This document shows, in pieces, positions 11,350-24,446 of a stretch of DNA of 64,000 nt (positions are counted from its first letter, which is position 1; each line of letters starts with the position of its first letter). The notes beneath the pieces are model-generated. The model had not been told where the DNA came from. It saw only the letters and a list, made by a program, of their open reading frames with translations, and did not search any database. Source of the stretch: Sipunculus nudus. Lineage: Eukaryota > Annelida > Sipuncula > Golfingiida > Sipunculidae. The stretch is taken from NCBI GenBank assembly GCA_026874595.1, contig CM049311.1, forward strand, positions 66,408,453 through 66,472,452. The letters are read 5' to 3'. The position numbers and the translations under genes are program-made.

Positions 11350-12179
11350 ATCCAGAAAAGCAAAAGTATCTACAGGATGAGATTCAATATTTGCTGGACA
11401 ATTATTTTATTGAACCTAGTAACAGTAACTGAAGTTGACCATGTATTCTTGTGCCAAAACCTGATGGAAGTTACCGTATGTGCACAAATTATCGAAAGCT
11501 GAACTCTGTCACCAAGACTGACACGTTCCCGGTTCCGAGGATCGATGATTGTAATGATAGATTCGGTAGCTCCAGGTATGTTTCCAAGTTTGACTTGTTA
11601 AAAGGATTCTGGCAAGTTCCGCTGACAGATCGAGCGAAAGAAGTGTCCGCATTTGTGACGCCGCAAGGACTGTACCAGTATAAAGTTATACCGTTTGGCA
11701 TGAAGAACTCGACAGCTACGTTCCAGCGCCTCATCCATATAATTGTCAAGGACATTCAGGGCTGCGACGCATATATTGATGACCTTATCGTGCACAGCGA
11801 CACCTGGGAGAAACATCTGCAAATTCTTCACAACCTCTTCGAAAGACTCAGTGAAGCACGTCTGACCGTCAACTTAATGAAATCTGAGTTTTGTCATGCA
11901 CAGGTAACATTTTTGGGTCATATTGTAGGGCAGGGTCAGGTAAAACCTGTTGATGCTAAAAGAAGTGCTATTTCTGCATTTGCTAGACCAGGGAACAAAA
12001 AGCAAATAATGCGTTTTCTTGGTATGGTTGGATACTACAGGAAGTTTTGTCCAAATTTTTATGCTGTAGCTGAACCTTTGACTAATTTGTTAAAGAAGAA
12101 ACAAAAGTTTGTATGGAGTGTTCAGTGTGAAAGTGAATTTCAGAATTTGAAAGCAATTCTGCAAAGTTCACCTGTTTGA
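11350..12179 (+). pseudogene. pol (RT): Reverse transcriptase domain
   Basis: A 242-codon open frame from about 11451 contains the usual RT blocks: PKPDGSYRMCTNYRKLN, FPVPRIDD, SKFDLLKGFWQVPL, FGMKNSTATFQRL, the YIDD catalytic box (AYIDDLIVHS), FLGHIVGQG and FLGMVGYYRKFCPNF. These are typical of Ty3/gypsy RT. Upstream, 11160-11350 holds the linker that precedes RT (HLTAQEQQDLKNLL). An in-frame TGA at 12177-12179 separates RT from RNase H. The enzyme would copy element RNA into DNA in the cytoplasm. Confidence 0.92.
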
Positions 12180-12579
12180 GCAGCTCTAGACTTTTCAGTA
12201 CCTTTTAAGTTTGCTGTAGGTGCTAGTGATACTGCTGCTGGTGCTGTGTTGTTACAATAAGGCAATGATGGCATAGATCATCCAATTAGTTATTTCTCAA
12301 GAAAGCTTAATGCAAACCAGAAAAACTACTCCACTATTGAAAAAAGAATGTTTGGCTTTGATTTTTGCGTTTCAACATTTTGAATTTTATGTTACTTCAT
12401 CAGTCAGGCCTATCATTGTCTTCAGTGATCACAATCTCCTCACGTTCATGAACAAGTTGAAGTGTAAAAATCAAAGATTGTTGAGATGGAGTTTGTTCTT
12501 ACAGGATTACAATCTTGATATCGTGCACATTAAAGGGAATTTCAATGCACTTGCTGACTGCTTATCGAGATGTTTATGA
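12180..12579 (+). pseudogene. pol (RH): RNase H domain remnant
   Basis: Continues directly from RT: FAVGASDTAAGAVLLQ has the first catalytic Asp region, followed by a TAA stop, then HPISYFSRKL, and in a shifted frame TTPLLKKECLALIFAFQHFEFYV and FSDHNLLTFMN, ending HIKGNFNALADCLSR, the standard C-terminal motif of gypsy RNase H. No integrase follows. About 130 bp of non-coding sequence leads to the polypurine tract, confirming that RNase H is the last pol domain. Confidence 0.88.
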
Positions 12580-12701
12580 AATGTTGTAAACAAGATATTT
12601 ATGTAATGTGGTAAATAAGATGATTTTTGAGATGTTGTAAAACATTTTTGATTGTGATCACAAAAAGAGAGTTTTCTGAGAAAACTTTCTTTTTTTCTTA
12701 C

Positions 12702-12712
12702 AGGAAGGGGAG
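12702..12712 (+). promoter_or_regulatory. Polypurine tract
   Basis: AGGAAGGGGAG sits immediately before the TGTTACAG start of the 3' LTR, preceded by a T-rich stretch as is usual. It would prime plus-strand synthesis. Confidence 0.85.
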
Positions 12713-13492
12713 TGTTACAGGTGCTCTTTTGATTGTGTGACACAGGCGTAACTCGTGTTGTTGTTATATTCTATGTTTAATCCGTGTTGGTTGAACTCTC
12801 GTTGTCATGTGAGTCTTAGGTTTTCACGCCTGGTCGAAGGTCACGTAATGTGCGTGGTGTGTAGAGACACACAGCTATGTCTTTCTAGAGAATTCCTGAA
12901 ACGCATGTTGTGCAGGACCTTATAGACTGTTCGAGAAGTGGAAAATTCCCGGCTTGGGGTGTGAAGGTATATAAAGGGGCTGTCTTTAAAACCAGAGGGC
13001 AGACAACAGAGCAGATACCAGCGGACGCAGAAGCGTGTGTCAGATTCTAAGACCATATTCGACGAATGCGGCAATTATACATTTTCAAAGATTTTCTCTT
13101 GGATTTTATACATTTGGACTTCAGTTTACTTTCCGTCTTGTTGCGAGAACTTTCCACTGGACTGTCATTGTCCGAGAGTTTACATTCAAAGGACCTATTG
13201 TGGTGACGGTGTTGGTATCGACGTACTGTACCATTATCTTTCTGTGTGATTGTATTGACTTGTTGCTATAACGCTGTTTTACTGTGTAATTGTATTGATT
13301 TAGTGTATTGTATTGTTAGGGTTGTTTTAAGAATAAATTATAGTTATTTGTTAACAAAAAAACACCGACTTCTTTATTCATTCCCCTAGACATTTCACGT
13401 TGCCTAGTGTTACAGAATCTTATTTGTTTTTATTCTCCATTACAAAATTAGTGTTCATCACGCATACGTGATCTGTTTATATTAGGTTCCGT

Positions 13493-13496
<4 letters not shown>
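12713..13496 (+). repeat. 3' LTR of Gmr1-type element
   Basis: 784 bp, TGTTAC...GTAACA, with TATATAAA at 12968 and AATAAA at 13332. It runs straight into a (TA)n array. It is collinear with the 5' LTR apart from scattered substitutions and small indels. Confidence 0.94.

Positions 13497-13557
<61 letters not shown>
13497..13557. repeat. (TA)n microsatellite abutting 3' LTR
   Basis: Pure AT/TA run beginning at the base after the LTR terminus. With the array at 6576-6642 it frames the retrotransposon, so any 4-6 bp target duplication would be hidden in the repeat. Confidence 0.95.
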
Positions 13558-13558
<1 letters not shown>

Positions 13559-14414
13559 TTAAAAGAGTAGGAACAACTATCACACTGATATAAATTAGTT
13601 AATTAATTTATATATATATATATATAAATTAGGATAACAAACCACTAGAGTAGTAGATATGTATATTCTATCAATCAAAAACTAAAAAAAAAAACTAGTG
13701 TCTTGTACTGTACACACTGATTTCGTGAATCTATAACAAACAGTTACACAAGCGACAATGGGCTATATTAGAGTCCGTGTCATTCACTGTAAGAATAAAA
13801 AGTAATTTTCATTCATTAAAATCCGGAACAATATTAAGAAGGGTAATTCATCATTACTCAGCAATCGCTGGGTCTATGATTTGTATTGTTATTTCGTTAT
13901 TGCGTCATCTTTACTTATCTTCAGTTAACCTTTACATTAACTTTTACTTAAAATAGAGAAACTAAGAGTAACAAACTACCCTTCCCTTGATATCCAATCG
14001 CAGTTGTCAACAGATGGCGCTGCGATCGGGTCAATAAGAATTTGAAATATCGCTGGAATTATAAAGAATTAAGGAATATAATCCAATACATGATACACTT
14101 TGGCACAGTTCAAGACCTAACACGTGCAGATCCGTGGTGTGGCCACAGAGAAGGTGCGTGAATGAAAGTCCAGTGCGACCACCTTCAATTATAATATAGA
14201 TATACATGTTTAATATAAGAAATATCAACATATTCCTGATGGCACGCTTTAGGGTCCTTCTTTGTTTAGAATTCATAGTCGGAATCCAAGAGCAGAGAAT
14301 AAATGTATTAGGTAATTAAACAGATCCGACGTAATTTCAATAGTCATAACAAATGGCCCAATCTCAAAATTTGGTTGTCTGCCGTCCCTTAAAACAGAGA
14401 GTAGTATTTATTAA
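13558..14414. other. Non-coding stretch, no gene recognised
   Basis: AT-rich sequence with a short second TA run at 13608-13626. No domain or RNA gene seen. Confidence 0.5.
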
Positions 14415-14690
14415 CCGTCCTCTGTAGTCATTGGGTAGAGCACCAGCCTCTAAACCGGATGGTTCTGAGTTCGATTATCAGCCGAGAAGCAGCTAGAAAT
14501 GTCACGGTCTGCCCCAATCCGGGGTTCGCATTCTGCTGGCTTAATGGGAAGTGTGTATCCCACAGTCGTGTTTCACTCAAAAATAAGTGCTCCATTTAGG
14601 TTTTTTACCCAGTATAATCGGAACGATTACACACCAAAGACCAGCTGATGGTGTACCCCGATCGTACATGACGACACATGTCTCAATGTC
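14415..14690 (+). mobile_element. tRNA-derived SINE
   Basis: The 5' part resembles a decayed tRNA: an A-box-like GTAGTCATTGGGTAGAGCAC, an anticodon-stem-like CCAGCCTCTAAACCGGATGG, and a B-box-like GAGTTCGATTATC at 14467-14479. A non-tRNA body follows to about 14690 (ending near GACACATGTCTCAATGTCC). It is not a functional tRNA gene because the acceptor stem does not pair. No poly(A) tail is obvious. Confidence 0.65.
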
Positions 14691-16314
<1,624 letters not shown>

Positions 16315-16603
16315 TCTACTGACAACATTAAGAGGACCATCCTTTGTGATAATTATGGGAATTTATATGAATTCATATTGAAAAAATTGAAGCCAAAAGG
16401 GCATAAATAGGTCTTTAACATGTGAAAATATGTCATTCTAATCTTGATAGTATAGTTGCTAATGGCAAATTTACCAATTTTGAATGTTTTATCACTAAAA
16501 ATTGTTGAAATATCAGGGGATCACATATGGTCCCCCCACTGATCTTTAGCGGTCCCCCTATTGTAGCGTTTAATGGAAGATTGGTCGACATAATGCCGAG
16601 TAT

Positions 16604-16605
<2 letters not shown>

Positions 16606-16655
<50 letters not shown>
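16606..16655. repeat. (TA)n microsatellite abutting solo LTR
   Basis: TA run leading directly into the solo LTR that starts at 16656. Confidence 0.95.
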
Positions 16656-16659
<4 letters not shown>

Positions 16660-17392
16660 ACAGGTATCTCTTTTATTGTGCGCAGGAGTGTTGCATGTGT
16701 CTGTTGACATTATGATTCGTGTAGCGCAGACATAGTTCGTTGCTATGGGAACCTCGCGTGTTGGGCGCTGGCTCGCGTATGGGGTCTGAAGCGTAGAGAC
16801 AGAGCGTTCTCTGTTCTAGATGTTTCGGGTCGCTTCATTTGCGTGTGTATTATTATTTGGAATTTTCCATTTCTAGAATTTTCGGTTGGAAAGCTAAAAT
16901 ATAGGGGCTGTGTTTAGAGCCTGTCAGAAAGGAAAATATCAGCGAGCACTAAGAGTGTTACTTTCTCATCAGTTTTGGGACTTTTCCGATAATTGTAGTG
17001 GTGTCAGATATTCAACGGATTTTATACAGATTTAATACGGACTGCCTCTAGTTTGCCTTTCGATTATTACTATTTACTTGGATTATTTATTTTAAAGGAC
17101 TCTTGTTGAGCTGTGACAATGTTGGTATCCAGAAATCAAAGCCTAGGATCCGGACACTCTGGTACTGTACATTATATTGTTGTTATACTGTGCAATTGTA
17201 TCAATTTAGTGTATTGAATTGTTGTTTTAAGAATAAATCATAATTATTTGGTACCAAAAAACCATTGACTTCTTTGTTCACTTCCATGGACATTTCACGC
17301 TGCCTAGTGTTACAGAATCTGATTTTTTATCTTCGTTACGGGATTTGTGCTGGTCACGATTACGATATCTGTTGTTATTAGGTTCGGTAACA
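16656..17392 (+). mobile_element. Solo LTR, diverged subfamily of the Gmr1-type element
   Basis: Begins TTTTACAGGTATCTCTTTTATTG and ends TATTAGGTTCGGTAACA, matching the LTR ends of the 6.6-13.5 kb element. It shares the downstream landmarks (AAGAATAAATCATAATTATTTGG, TTTCACGCTGCCTAGTGTTA), but its U3 differs strongly. No internal region is attached on either side, so it is a solo LTR. It is preceded by a (TA)n array and followed by ATATATAT. Confidence 0.87.
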
Positions 17393-18586
17393 ATATATAT
17401 ATGGGTAAATCTATTTCCCACTTTCCACCTGTTACCATAACAAGCTGGCGGCTTAAATAATAATATGAGTTAAAATAAATATATTTCACACATGTCATAT
17501 GACATGTCATAAAACACGCAATAGCTCACTCACCGTTTTTCATGCATGGTGTATAAAAACTGAGCAAGCCTGCAAGGGTAGATCTGGATACCAGTTGAGA
17601 AAATTTGTCATATGTCTGCGTGGCCGTGGTTCGCGATTATGCATATTTCATCAGTTAATGCATTTAAATTGTCAACAAACATAGCTTTGACTGTTTAGTG
17701 CTCTGTGGCATGCCACCTTGCTGAGGGTTGTCGGAGTTTTTAACTTCGTTAAACACTTCCCCTGAGACCTGTCTCTGTGTTTCCTGGCAGTTGATAAGGG
17801 TTTGTACAGTACACAATACAAAACGCATGGGCAGCACCAGCATGTCAGATTTTGATTTCTTATTTATAGCTTCAATTCTTATTTAAGGCTGTCACTTCAG
17901 GACATTTGATGGAAAGCTTCAATTCATGAAGAAAAAAGCGCACAGCTCCTATGCAAATACTCACTGAACTATAGGAAGTTCACTGAACTATAGTCGATTG
18001 GAATAGAAGTCGAAAAAACAAATGAAATAAATTATTCATACTCCAGAATGTGCGAAACTAATGCTGGAAAGGAAAAGTTGTCAATCAAAAGAAAGAAAGG
18101 GGTTTACCGAAAAATATTGGATCATTACCAAGAACAAACGTGTCCTGGTAGTAGAAGTAAAACTGGACTTTTCTAGTTACTTATAAATATGTTAACATAT
18201 TGTCAGCATAGGTAATATGACCAGTGTTTACTAGATACTTTTGCTGTCTATAAAATAATGATAATAAAATCGTAACTGGGAAGGAAAAAGACAGAAAGTA
18301 GACAGTGGTATGTAATCCGGAAACTCTTTACAATCCTCAGACAATGGTCACGTAACATTTCGTCCCAGCCCACTTGTTCGCAGTTGCTACTTTTACGTCT
18401 ACGACTGTAACGGAACTGAAAATAGTGACACGAATGATCCGTCCGATGAAAGGAGAGTGTTGCGGATTAATATTAAAAGTGCAAACAACTGGCATTTTCC
18501 CCAACATAATTTTTTATTTGAAAAAGTACGTTATAAGTTACGGAAGAGTATTGCTGCCACCTAGTAAAAGAAAAATAAATTATTTA
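17393..18586. other. Non-coding stretch, no gene recognised
   Basis: Nothing recognisable apart from a short TA-rich start. Confidence 0.5.
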
Positions 18587-18859
18587 TCTCGTACGTACGA
18601 CATAGTATCTCGTACGTACGACATAGTATCTCGTACGTACGACATAGTATCTCGTACGTACGACATAGTATCTCGTACGTACGACATACTATCTCGTACG
18701 TACGACATATTATCTGGTACGTACGACATAGTATCTCGTACGTACGACATATTATCTCGTACGTACGACATATTATCTCGTACGTACGACTTATTATCTC
18801 GTACGTACGACATATTATCTCGTACGTACGACATACTATCCCGTACGTACGACATAATA
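18587..18859. repeat. 21-bp minisatellite with CGTACGTACG palindrome core
   Basis: Thirteen tandem copies of TCTCGTACGTACGACATAGTA with few substitutions, mainly in the last four bases (AGTA, ACTA, ATTA). Each unit contains the palindrome CGTACGTACG. Because 21 is a multiple of three, both strands show open repeat frames (SRTYDIV and SYVRDNM), which are artefacts. Confidence 0.95.
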
Positions 18860-18915
18860 AATCTTACGGATCTGTTTCACAGACTACACAACAGACCAAC
18901 TGATATATGTATGAG

Positions 18916-18918
<3 letters not shown>

Positions 18919-18967
<49 letters not shown>
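18919..18967. repeat. (TA)n microsatellite
   Basis: Pure TA run close to the 21-bp minisatellite. Confidence 0.95.
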
Positions 18968-18973
<6 letters not shown>

Positions 18974-20784
18974 ATGTATGTTCTCCACCTCCTTGCAAAC
19001 AGTTTGAACAGCGTTGAAACGAACGTATATTTATTTCTTTATTTATTTATATATACAATATATTTAAATGCTATTCGATTATAGGGAGCGAAATATATCC
19101 GTAATAAGTCAAACCTTCGCATGAAACTTATAAAAGATAATTTAAAAAATGATCTACATCCCCGATTATGTAACATATTAAATTTTTAAGATGAAAAATA
19201 AAAATTCTGCGAAGCAACCACCTTAAAGAAAGGCTGCTACCAATGTAGGCAGACTTTATGTCTGCTAGAAAAAAGAAAGTGGGGCAAATATAAACATGAA
19301 CTTTGAATAATCGAAGAATTAATAACATATAAGCTCGGACGCGGGAATTATACCCGGGCCGCCTATGGAGAGAGCTGAGCTTGTTACCAGCACACAATGC
19401 CAACATCCAGGTGAATATAGCTGTGGATTAAGGGAAAAGATTTTCCACAATGGCCCTGTATTCTGCTCACACATATCAGTGGATTTTAACTTTTTTTTTT
19501 CAAAAAATTATTTATGCATCATCACTCTTGGCAACCCAAAAGGTACCAAGTAGAAAATATTGCTGTTGTATTTAGATACAACCGTTACGTCATTCTTTAA
19601 AAAAAATTGCTTCAAAATGGAATAAATATGTTAAAAGTGATAAATTTGTACATGTGGTTTTCATACAACCTTTATTCAGAGCTAATGCTTATCTTACGAA
19701 ACTGCTAAAAGAAATACAAATTAGTTTCTGCGGTGTTCCTTTAGTATCATAAAAACATTATTGTGAACCTTTTTCCTTCCGCTGTAGATTTGATGTACCT
19801 TATACAAATCTTCAGGTGATGACAGTAAACTAGATCTTTTGTACGGCGTTACCTGCCACCGGGAGCCCTTGAAAAAATGAAAACATGAATTCTTTAAGAA
19901 AAAGCAAAAAAAAAATCCTTAAGCTTCCGGTTACACTGGTTCCCTTGTCTCAGGCGGCGCCGGTCGGTCCGTACCAACAATGTTCCGTTTTCATTGTAAT
20001 CGGACCCATGGACTGCTCTGTTTCTTCAATCATGCACTCTAAAGTAATCTGTTTGTGTTTTTATGGAATGCTGATTATGGCGAAGTCAATGCCCTCGCAG
20101 ACGTTTTGTACATTTTCATTTTATGGTTTACATGAGCACTCCATCCCATATTGATCCATACAAGGTTTTCTAGATGTCGCTTTACAGTGTCATCATATAT
20201 TTATATTCACCTTTTTGGTAGCAGCTATTGATAGCTAATGGTTATTAAAATCGTCTACCATCGAGACATTCACCTTGCACTCAGTCTGTTAGTACAACAC
20301 ATTCACCAGACAGCTCTCTCTCCACCCTCTTATGTTACGCTTATCACATAGCGGTTATACACTGCAGTCCCAGACGTGTCACCGGTGCGGCAAGGTTCTC
20401 TTTGCAGGAACACAAGCGTGCCTACAGAACACAGAATGGTAATCAGCCCACTGAAAGCGTTGTATCGCACTGTGCATAAATTTAAAACATGCCACACCCG
20501 CCCTCGTAGGCTGATACCACCCGTTCTGGGATAGTGCAGTGGGCGCACCCTGGTGTCCCTGCCCATAGAACCTTGCCATACTATGCAGCGTGTACACGAA
20601 AAAGGTGTCTGGGAAGATTGCAATGTATATACCGCTACGCGAGGAGCGTATCTGATTCGTCCACGTCGTATTCAAGCCGCATCTGAAACACCCCAGCATG
20701 GTATTCGTCTCAACACTGAGTGGTTCCGTAATAGAACGGGCCGACTTGTAACCGGACGATTACGGATGAGCGTCCCAGATCATA
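18968..20784. other. Non-coding stretch, no gene recognised
   Basis: The part at 20280-20780 is less AT-rich and has overlapping open frames on both strands (for example 20553-20831 plus), but no domain is recognised. Confidence 0.45.
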
Positions 20785-21098
20785 TTAAGCCCAAAAATAA
20801 AAGGGTATGGTTCTCAGGCACTTTTATTTAAGAAATCAATGCGGGCGGGCGGAATTTTATTTTTGACCTTTTTTTGTATGTTTCGATAAAATTTCATATG
20901 ATCAGGGAAAAGCATGTAAATGACAGGTTTTTTCTTGCTAAACAGGTAAAAGCACTACATAACAAAGGAAATGGTATCGAAATTGTATTATTTTATCATT
21001 TTGAATGATGAAATCAAAATAAAAATGTTTGATGCGGGGGGTTAAGATTGACGCGGGCGGTGCCTGAGAACCATACCTTTAATTTTTTTTTGGCCTAA
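20785..21098. mobile_element. MITE-like DNA element with long terminal inverted repeats
   Basis: About 310 bp. The left end TTAAGCCCAAAAATAAAAGG, then GGTATGGTTCTCAGGCAC, is mirrored at the right end by GTGCCTGAGAACCATACC followed by an A/T-rich stretch and GGCCTAA. The inverted repeats are about 35 bp with a few mismatches. Inside each is a GCGGGCGG-type motif. No coding capacity. Two fragments with the same ends occur at 41508-41575 and 43091-43155. The superfamily is not determined. Confidence 0.8.
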
Positions 21099-21655
21099 GA
21101 GGGCCTATTTCGAGATTTGACGTCTGTTTACTAACGTGATTCCCCAGAACCTTTCCGAAAATAGGCCAGAAAAAGCCGATCCGTCTTTACACATGCTGTT
21201 TATATCCACGTGTTTATAACATGTGTAGCCGCCAAAAATTCCAAACAGGTTCAACATCTTTTTAGGAATTACCCATAGTCCATTAATAACTACACAAAGT
21301 AAGCCAGAAATAACCAACAAATGCCAACAAGGCAGGTGAATAACTAGCTTTAAAATTTAAACTGAAAACCTATCATTCTTTAGTCCTGTAGCAATCACTG
21401 CGACAAGCGTTGCCGTATAAATCGACGATACACGACACCAGTTTGATATTAAGGGAGAAATAGCAAGCCCAACAATCGACCTTTATTTACATAAGCTAGT
21501 CACATAAATAAACTAACTCACAGGTAGTTTTTACGGAGCAACACTTGCCCAAACGATGTATGCCTGATAATATTTGATAATTAACTGACTGTTGTCACGA
21601 TCGAGTTGGCAAGTTTGTACTCTATTCCCATATTACCTATCTTTTTTATATAAAC

Positions 21656-21819
21656 CGTAAAACCTCGCGTAACGACCACCTCGGTTAAGCGACAGCCTCA
21701 AAATAACGACTTTTTTCACGGTCCCATTTCTATTACAGGAGACCTCTCTTGGACGACCATCTCGAAAATGCGACCAGTCTCTCAAGGTCCCGTTGATGGT
21801 TAAAATTCCGAGGTTTTAC
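21656..21819. mobile_element. 164-bp MITE, pogo/Tc1-like in appearance
   Basis: GTAAAACCTCG at the left is mirrored exactly by CGAGGTTTTAC at the right. The interior consists of ACGACC/GCGACC motifs (CTCGGTTAAGCGACAG, GACGACCATCTCGAAAATGCGACC) like those of small pogo/Tigger-type elements. The right flank begins TA. No protein. Superfamily by resemblance only. Confidence 0.6.
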
Positions 21820-24446
21820 TATATATGTATTTATGTGTGTGTGTGAATGTGTGGGTTTGTGCAATTTTTTGTACTGTAAGAATCGGTACTGATTTGACGA
21901 AACAATAAACAGCAGATGTTTCATTATTTAAAAACAAAAGTGAGAAAACTGATGGTTACGTGTGATATATAGTTAAAATATTCACTACTTGGCCATTCAT
22001 GTGAACCATGGTACAATTCACCTCGATTCAAATATATCATACATTCATTACTTCAATAACAGAGGATTTTTTTCTTAAGTGCATGTCACTTTAATTAAAA
22101 AAAATCACGTTTCCCTACATCAAATTAGATATATAATTTGTAATGGCTTTTTTTTATCACCGTACACCCCTGCAAATACAGCTGATGGATACGACATCAC
22201 GAACTAATCAGAGCCAATTCTTTCAGTATCGTGCGTAATTTAAGACATCATCTATCTAATCGGATAAAGGAGTCTAGTTTCGAAATAACTCTAGATCCTG
22301 GACAATCTGAGCTTATATTATCTCTCTTATAATCACTCACTTCAAAACATCATGTTCACGTTAATTGACACCATTGTCCGGCTGTACGATCCTTATACAT
22401 GCAATTAATCAAACCGCAAGCTAAATTAACTTATGGAAGCCACCGCAGGCTGTTGTTGCGCCCGTGGTTATGAAAACATATCCCTTTTCGTCATGATGAA
22501 TATTATGACAATACAGTTTATTTAATCATTGGCTGGTAAATCATACTGTGATAGCCTTGGATGGACAGCTCATTTGAAAAAGTCAGCGAAACAGAAACGG
22601 CTCCGCATTCCTTTAACAATTTAGCAGTGTCCAAGTTATACTGCTACAGAAAGGAGCAACCTGTGTAGAATTCAAGAAAGATATATTCATGCTCCAAGGG
22701 AAAGCAAAAACGAATATGAAAACATGCATTGTCTAAAAAATGTAGCCCGTAGTCATAACTCGTAGCTGACGCATATGATAAAAATAACAGAACCAAAACA
22801 TACAAAACGTCTCTAGTTTTTATATTCAGGAGTGGCGGTTAAAGCTTCATATTTTACAAATTATTAAGTTGGCCTTTTAAAGAAGAGGTTATAATATTCA
22901 TTAATTGTAATAGATCATTTCAGATATATTTTGACTTGATGCCTATTTAAGTTTAATATACATTTCACATAATCTGTGAAACGTACAAAATTGGTAATCA
23001 CAAAAACACGGTAACGAATTGAAAAAAAAAATAAATATAGTTTAATACATTTATGTTATATCTATACTTGTACAGTATCAGCACTTGAAAATTTAGTTTG
23101 AAAGATTTTGCCCGAAAGGTTTCTCCAATTAATTTCTTATTTTCTTAATGCAGCAATGTAGTAGTTTGAGAATAGAGAAAATTAACCCTATCTCAACAAA
23201 CGCCAACCTGTGCGTTACCCAAGAAGATTTAAATATCCATTGTTTACCTTATTAATCCAGTCAATCAGACGCGAAAGAATCCTTCATTGCAATGTAACCA
23301 TTTCAGAACCCCTGTTTGTCTAGTTCTGTGCACTTTTTCTTCCAAATCCATTGAATTTGGAAACCAATATCAGCAAACACAAAACTAAAATTATTATGTG
23401 TAATTTTCTGTTTCAGTCTGTCCTAGATACTTAATATCGAATTTAAACATGGGGCCTGTAAACTTACTTAACATAGTATAATGATACACATGAAATAAAG
23501 GCTCAGACCACCATGAACTCTGATAATTAAAGCTTACTACGACACGCTCCTCCTATACAAAGCTTTCACATCAAAACAGGTTTGTTTCCTTACCTGTGTT
23601 TCAACGCTATAAAGTCACATCAGGTCTGCAACCAGCGCGATGAGTATTGTTAGGTCGGTTTCCGGGAAGTGGGTTCAGGAAGTCTTTTAAGTGCCGTATC
23701 ATGGGCATTGCTATCAATAGTTGGAGCCGTATAACTGTTCAGGCTGAGGGTATAATTATCTCATTTATACAAAGAGAGGTGGAGAGAGCGGATATTCCTT
23801 CGTACCACTAATTACGTTTTAAAACACAAAGAATGCCCAGTGCTGCTGCGCGGGGCCAATTTATAAATTAGTTTGGTTGACGTCCATTAATGGCGCTCAA
23901 TAGATTTTGTTCCGAAAAAAAAGGATACATTGATAACAAGTGCAGCGTGGGTCCCTTGTACAGAGCAGAACTCACTAGAAATAATTTATTCTAGCAACAA
24001 TAGCGTAGCCATCGCTAATTATACCGATACTCTCGTGTGGAGGCAATTAATGACTGACTGCCTGAAAAACTATAGGCGAACAATTCGTGCCACCTAGCGT
24101 CCAGCCTGACCAGCCCATTCATTTGAGACAGCTTTGTGTGCCCTAGAGCCCTGCGCGGGCCCAAACCCTATGGTGGCCTATAGGTCTCATTCTCGTGTCG
24201 CGCCTCGCATGTCGCGCATTAGCGTTATCTTTCATAAACTAGCCTCTGAATATCAATTGCAAATGTTACTTTATTATGTGTAAAGTATTCTAACCGTAGA
24301 ATCAAATTATTTCATCTGTGAAGCTGTCTCTTGCATAGAGTATTTGATAATTTTCACATTTAAAAATAAAATGAATATTTCTGCAAATGCCTGTTTTAGC
24401 TTTGAAACCTTAAGCATCAATTAGAGTTTTTTTTTATCCAGCTGGC
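21820..24446. other. Non-coding stretch, no gene recognised
   Basis: AT-rich, no domain seen. A lone CGTGTCGCGCCTCGC-type unit at 24195-24222 matches, in reverse complement, the GC-rich array at 28201-28326. Confidence 0.5.

Larger units (their letters stand above)
6643..13496 (+). mobile_element. Ty3/gypsy LTR retrotransposon, Gmr1-type (PR-INT-RT-RH order), degraded
   Basis: A 6.85-kb element with two LTRs of about 0.78 kb, a primer binding site just after the 5' LTR, a polypurine tract just before the 3' LTR, and gag plus pol remnants between them. Along the plus strand come a gag with zinc knuckle, a DTG aspartic protease, an H2C2 zinc-finger integrase with DDE-type core, then reverse transcriptase (YIDD) and RNase H. 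Most Ty3/gypsy elements place integrase after RNase H. Integrase ahead of RT is the order of the Gmr1 group, first described from fish and other deuterostomes. Several frameshifts and in-frame stops interrupt gag, integrase and RNase H, so this copy is not autonomous. The two LTRs differ by roughly 20 substitutions over their first ~330 bp, indicating an old insertion. No envelope-like frame is present. Confidence 0.93.

Noticed and set aside
14415-14490. Possible tRNA gene
   Set aside because: A- and B-box-like motifs exist, but the acceptor stem does not pair and a SINE body follows.
18587-18859. CRISPR-like appearance of regularly spaced palindromic repeats
   Set aside because: Units are contiguous with no unique spacers, and the sequence is eukaryotic.
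18374-19084. 236-codon frame and its minus-strand counterpart with SRTYDIV / SYVRDNM repeats
   Set aside because: Product of the 21-bp minisatellite plus a TA array; no homology outside the repeats.
20553-20831. 92-codon open frame in a less AT-rich patch
   Set aside because: Overlapping frames are open on the other strand, and no domain or splice context is convincing.
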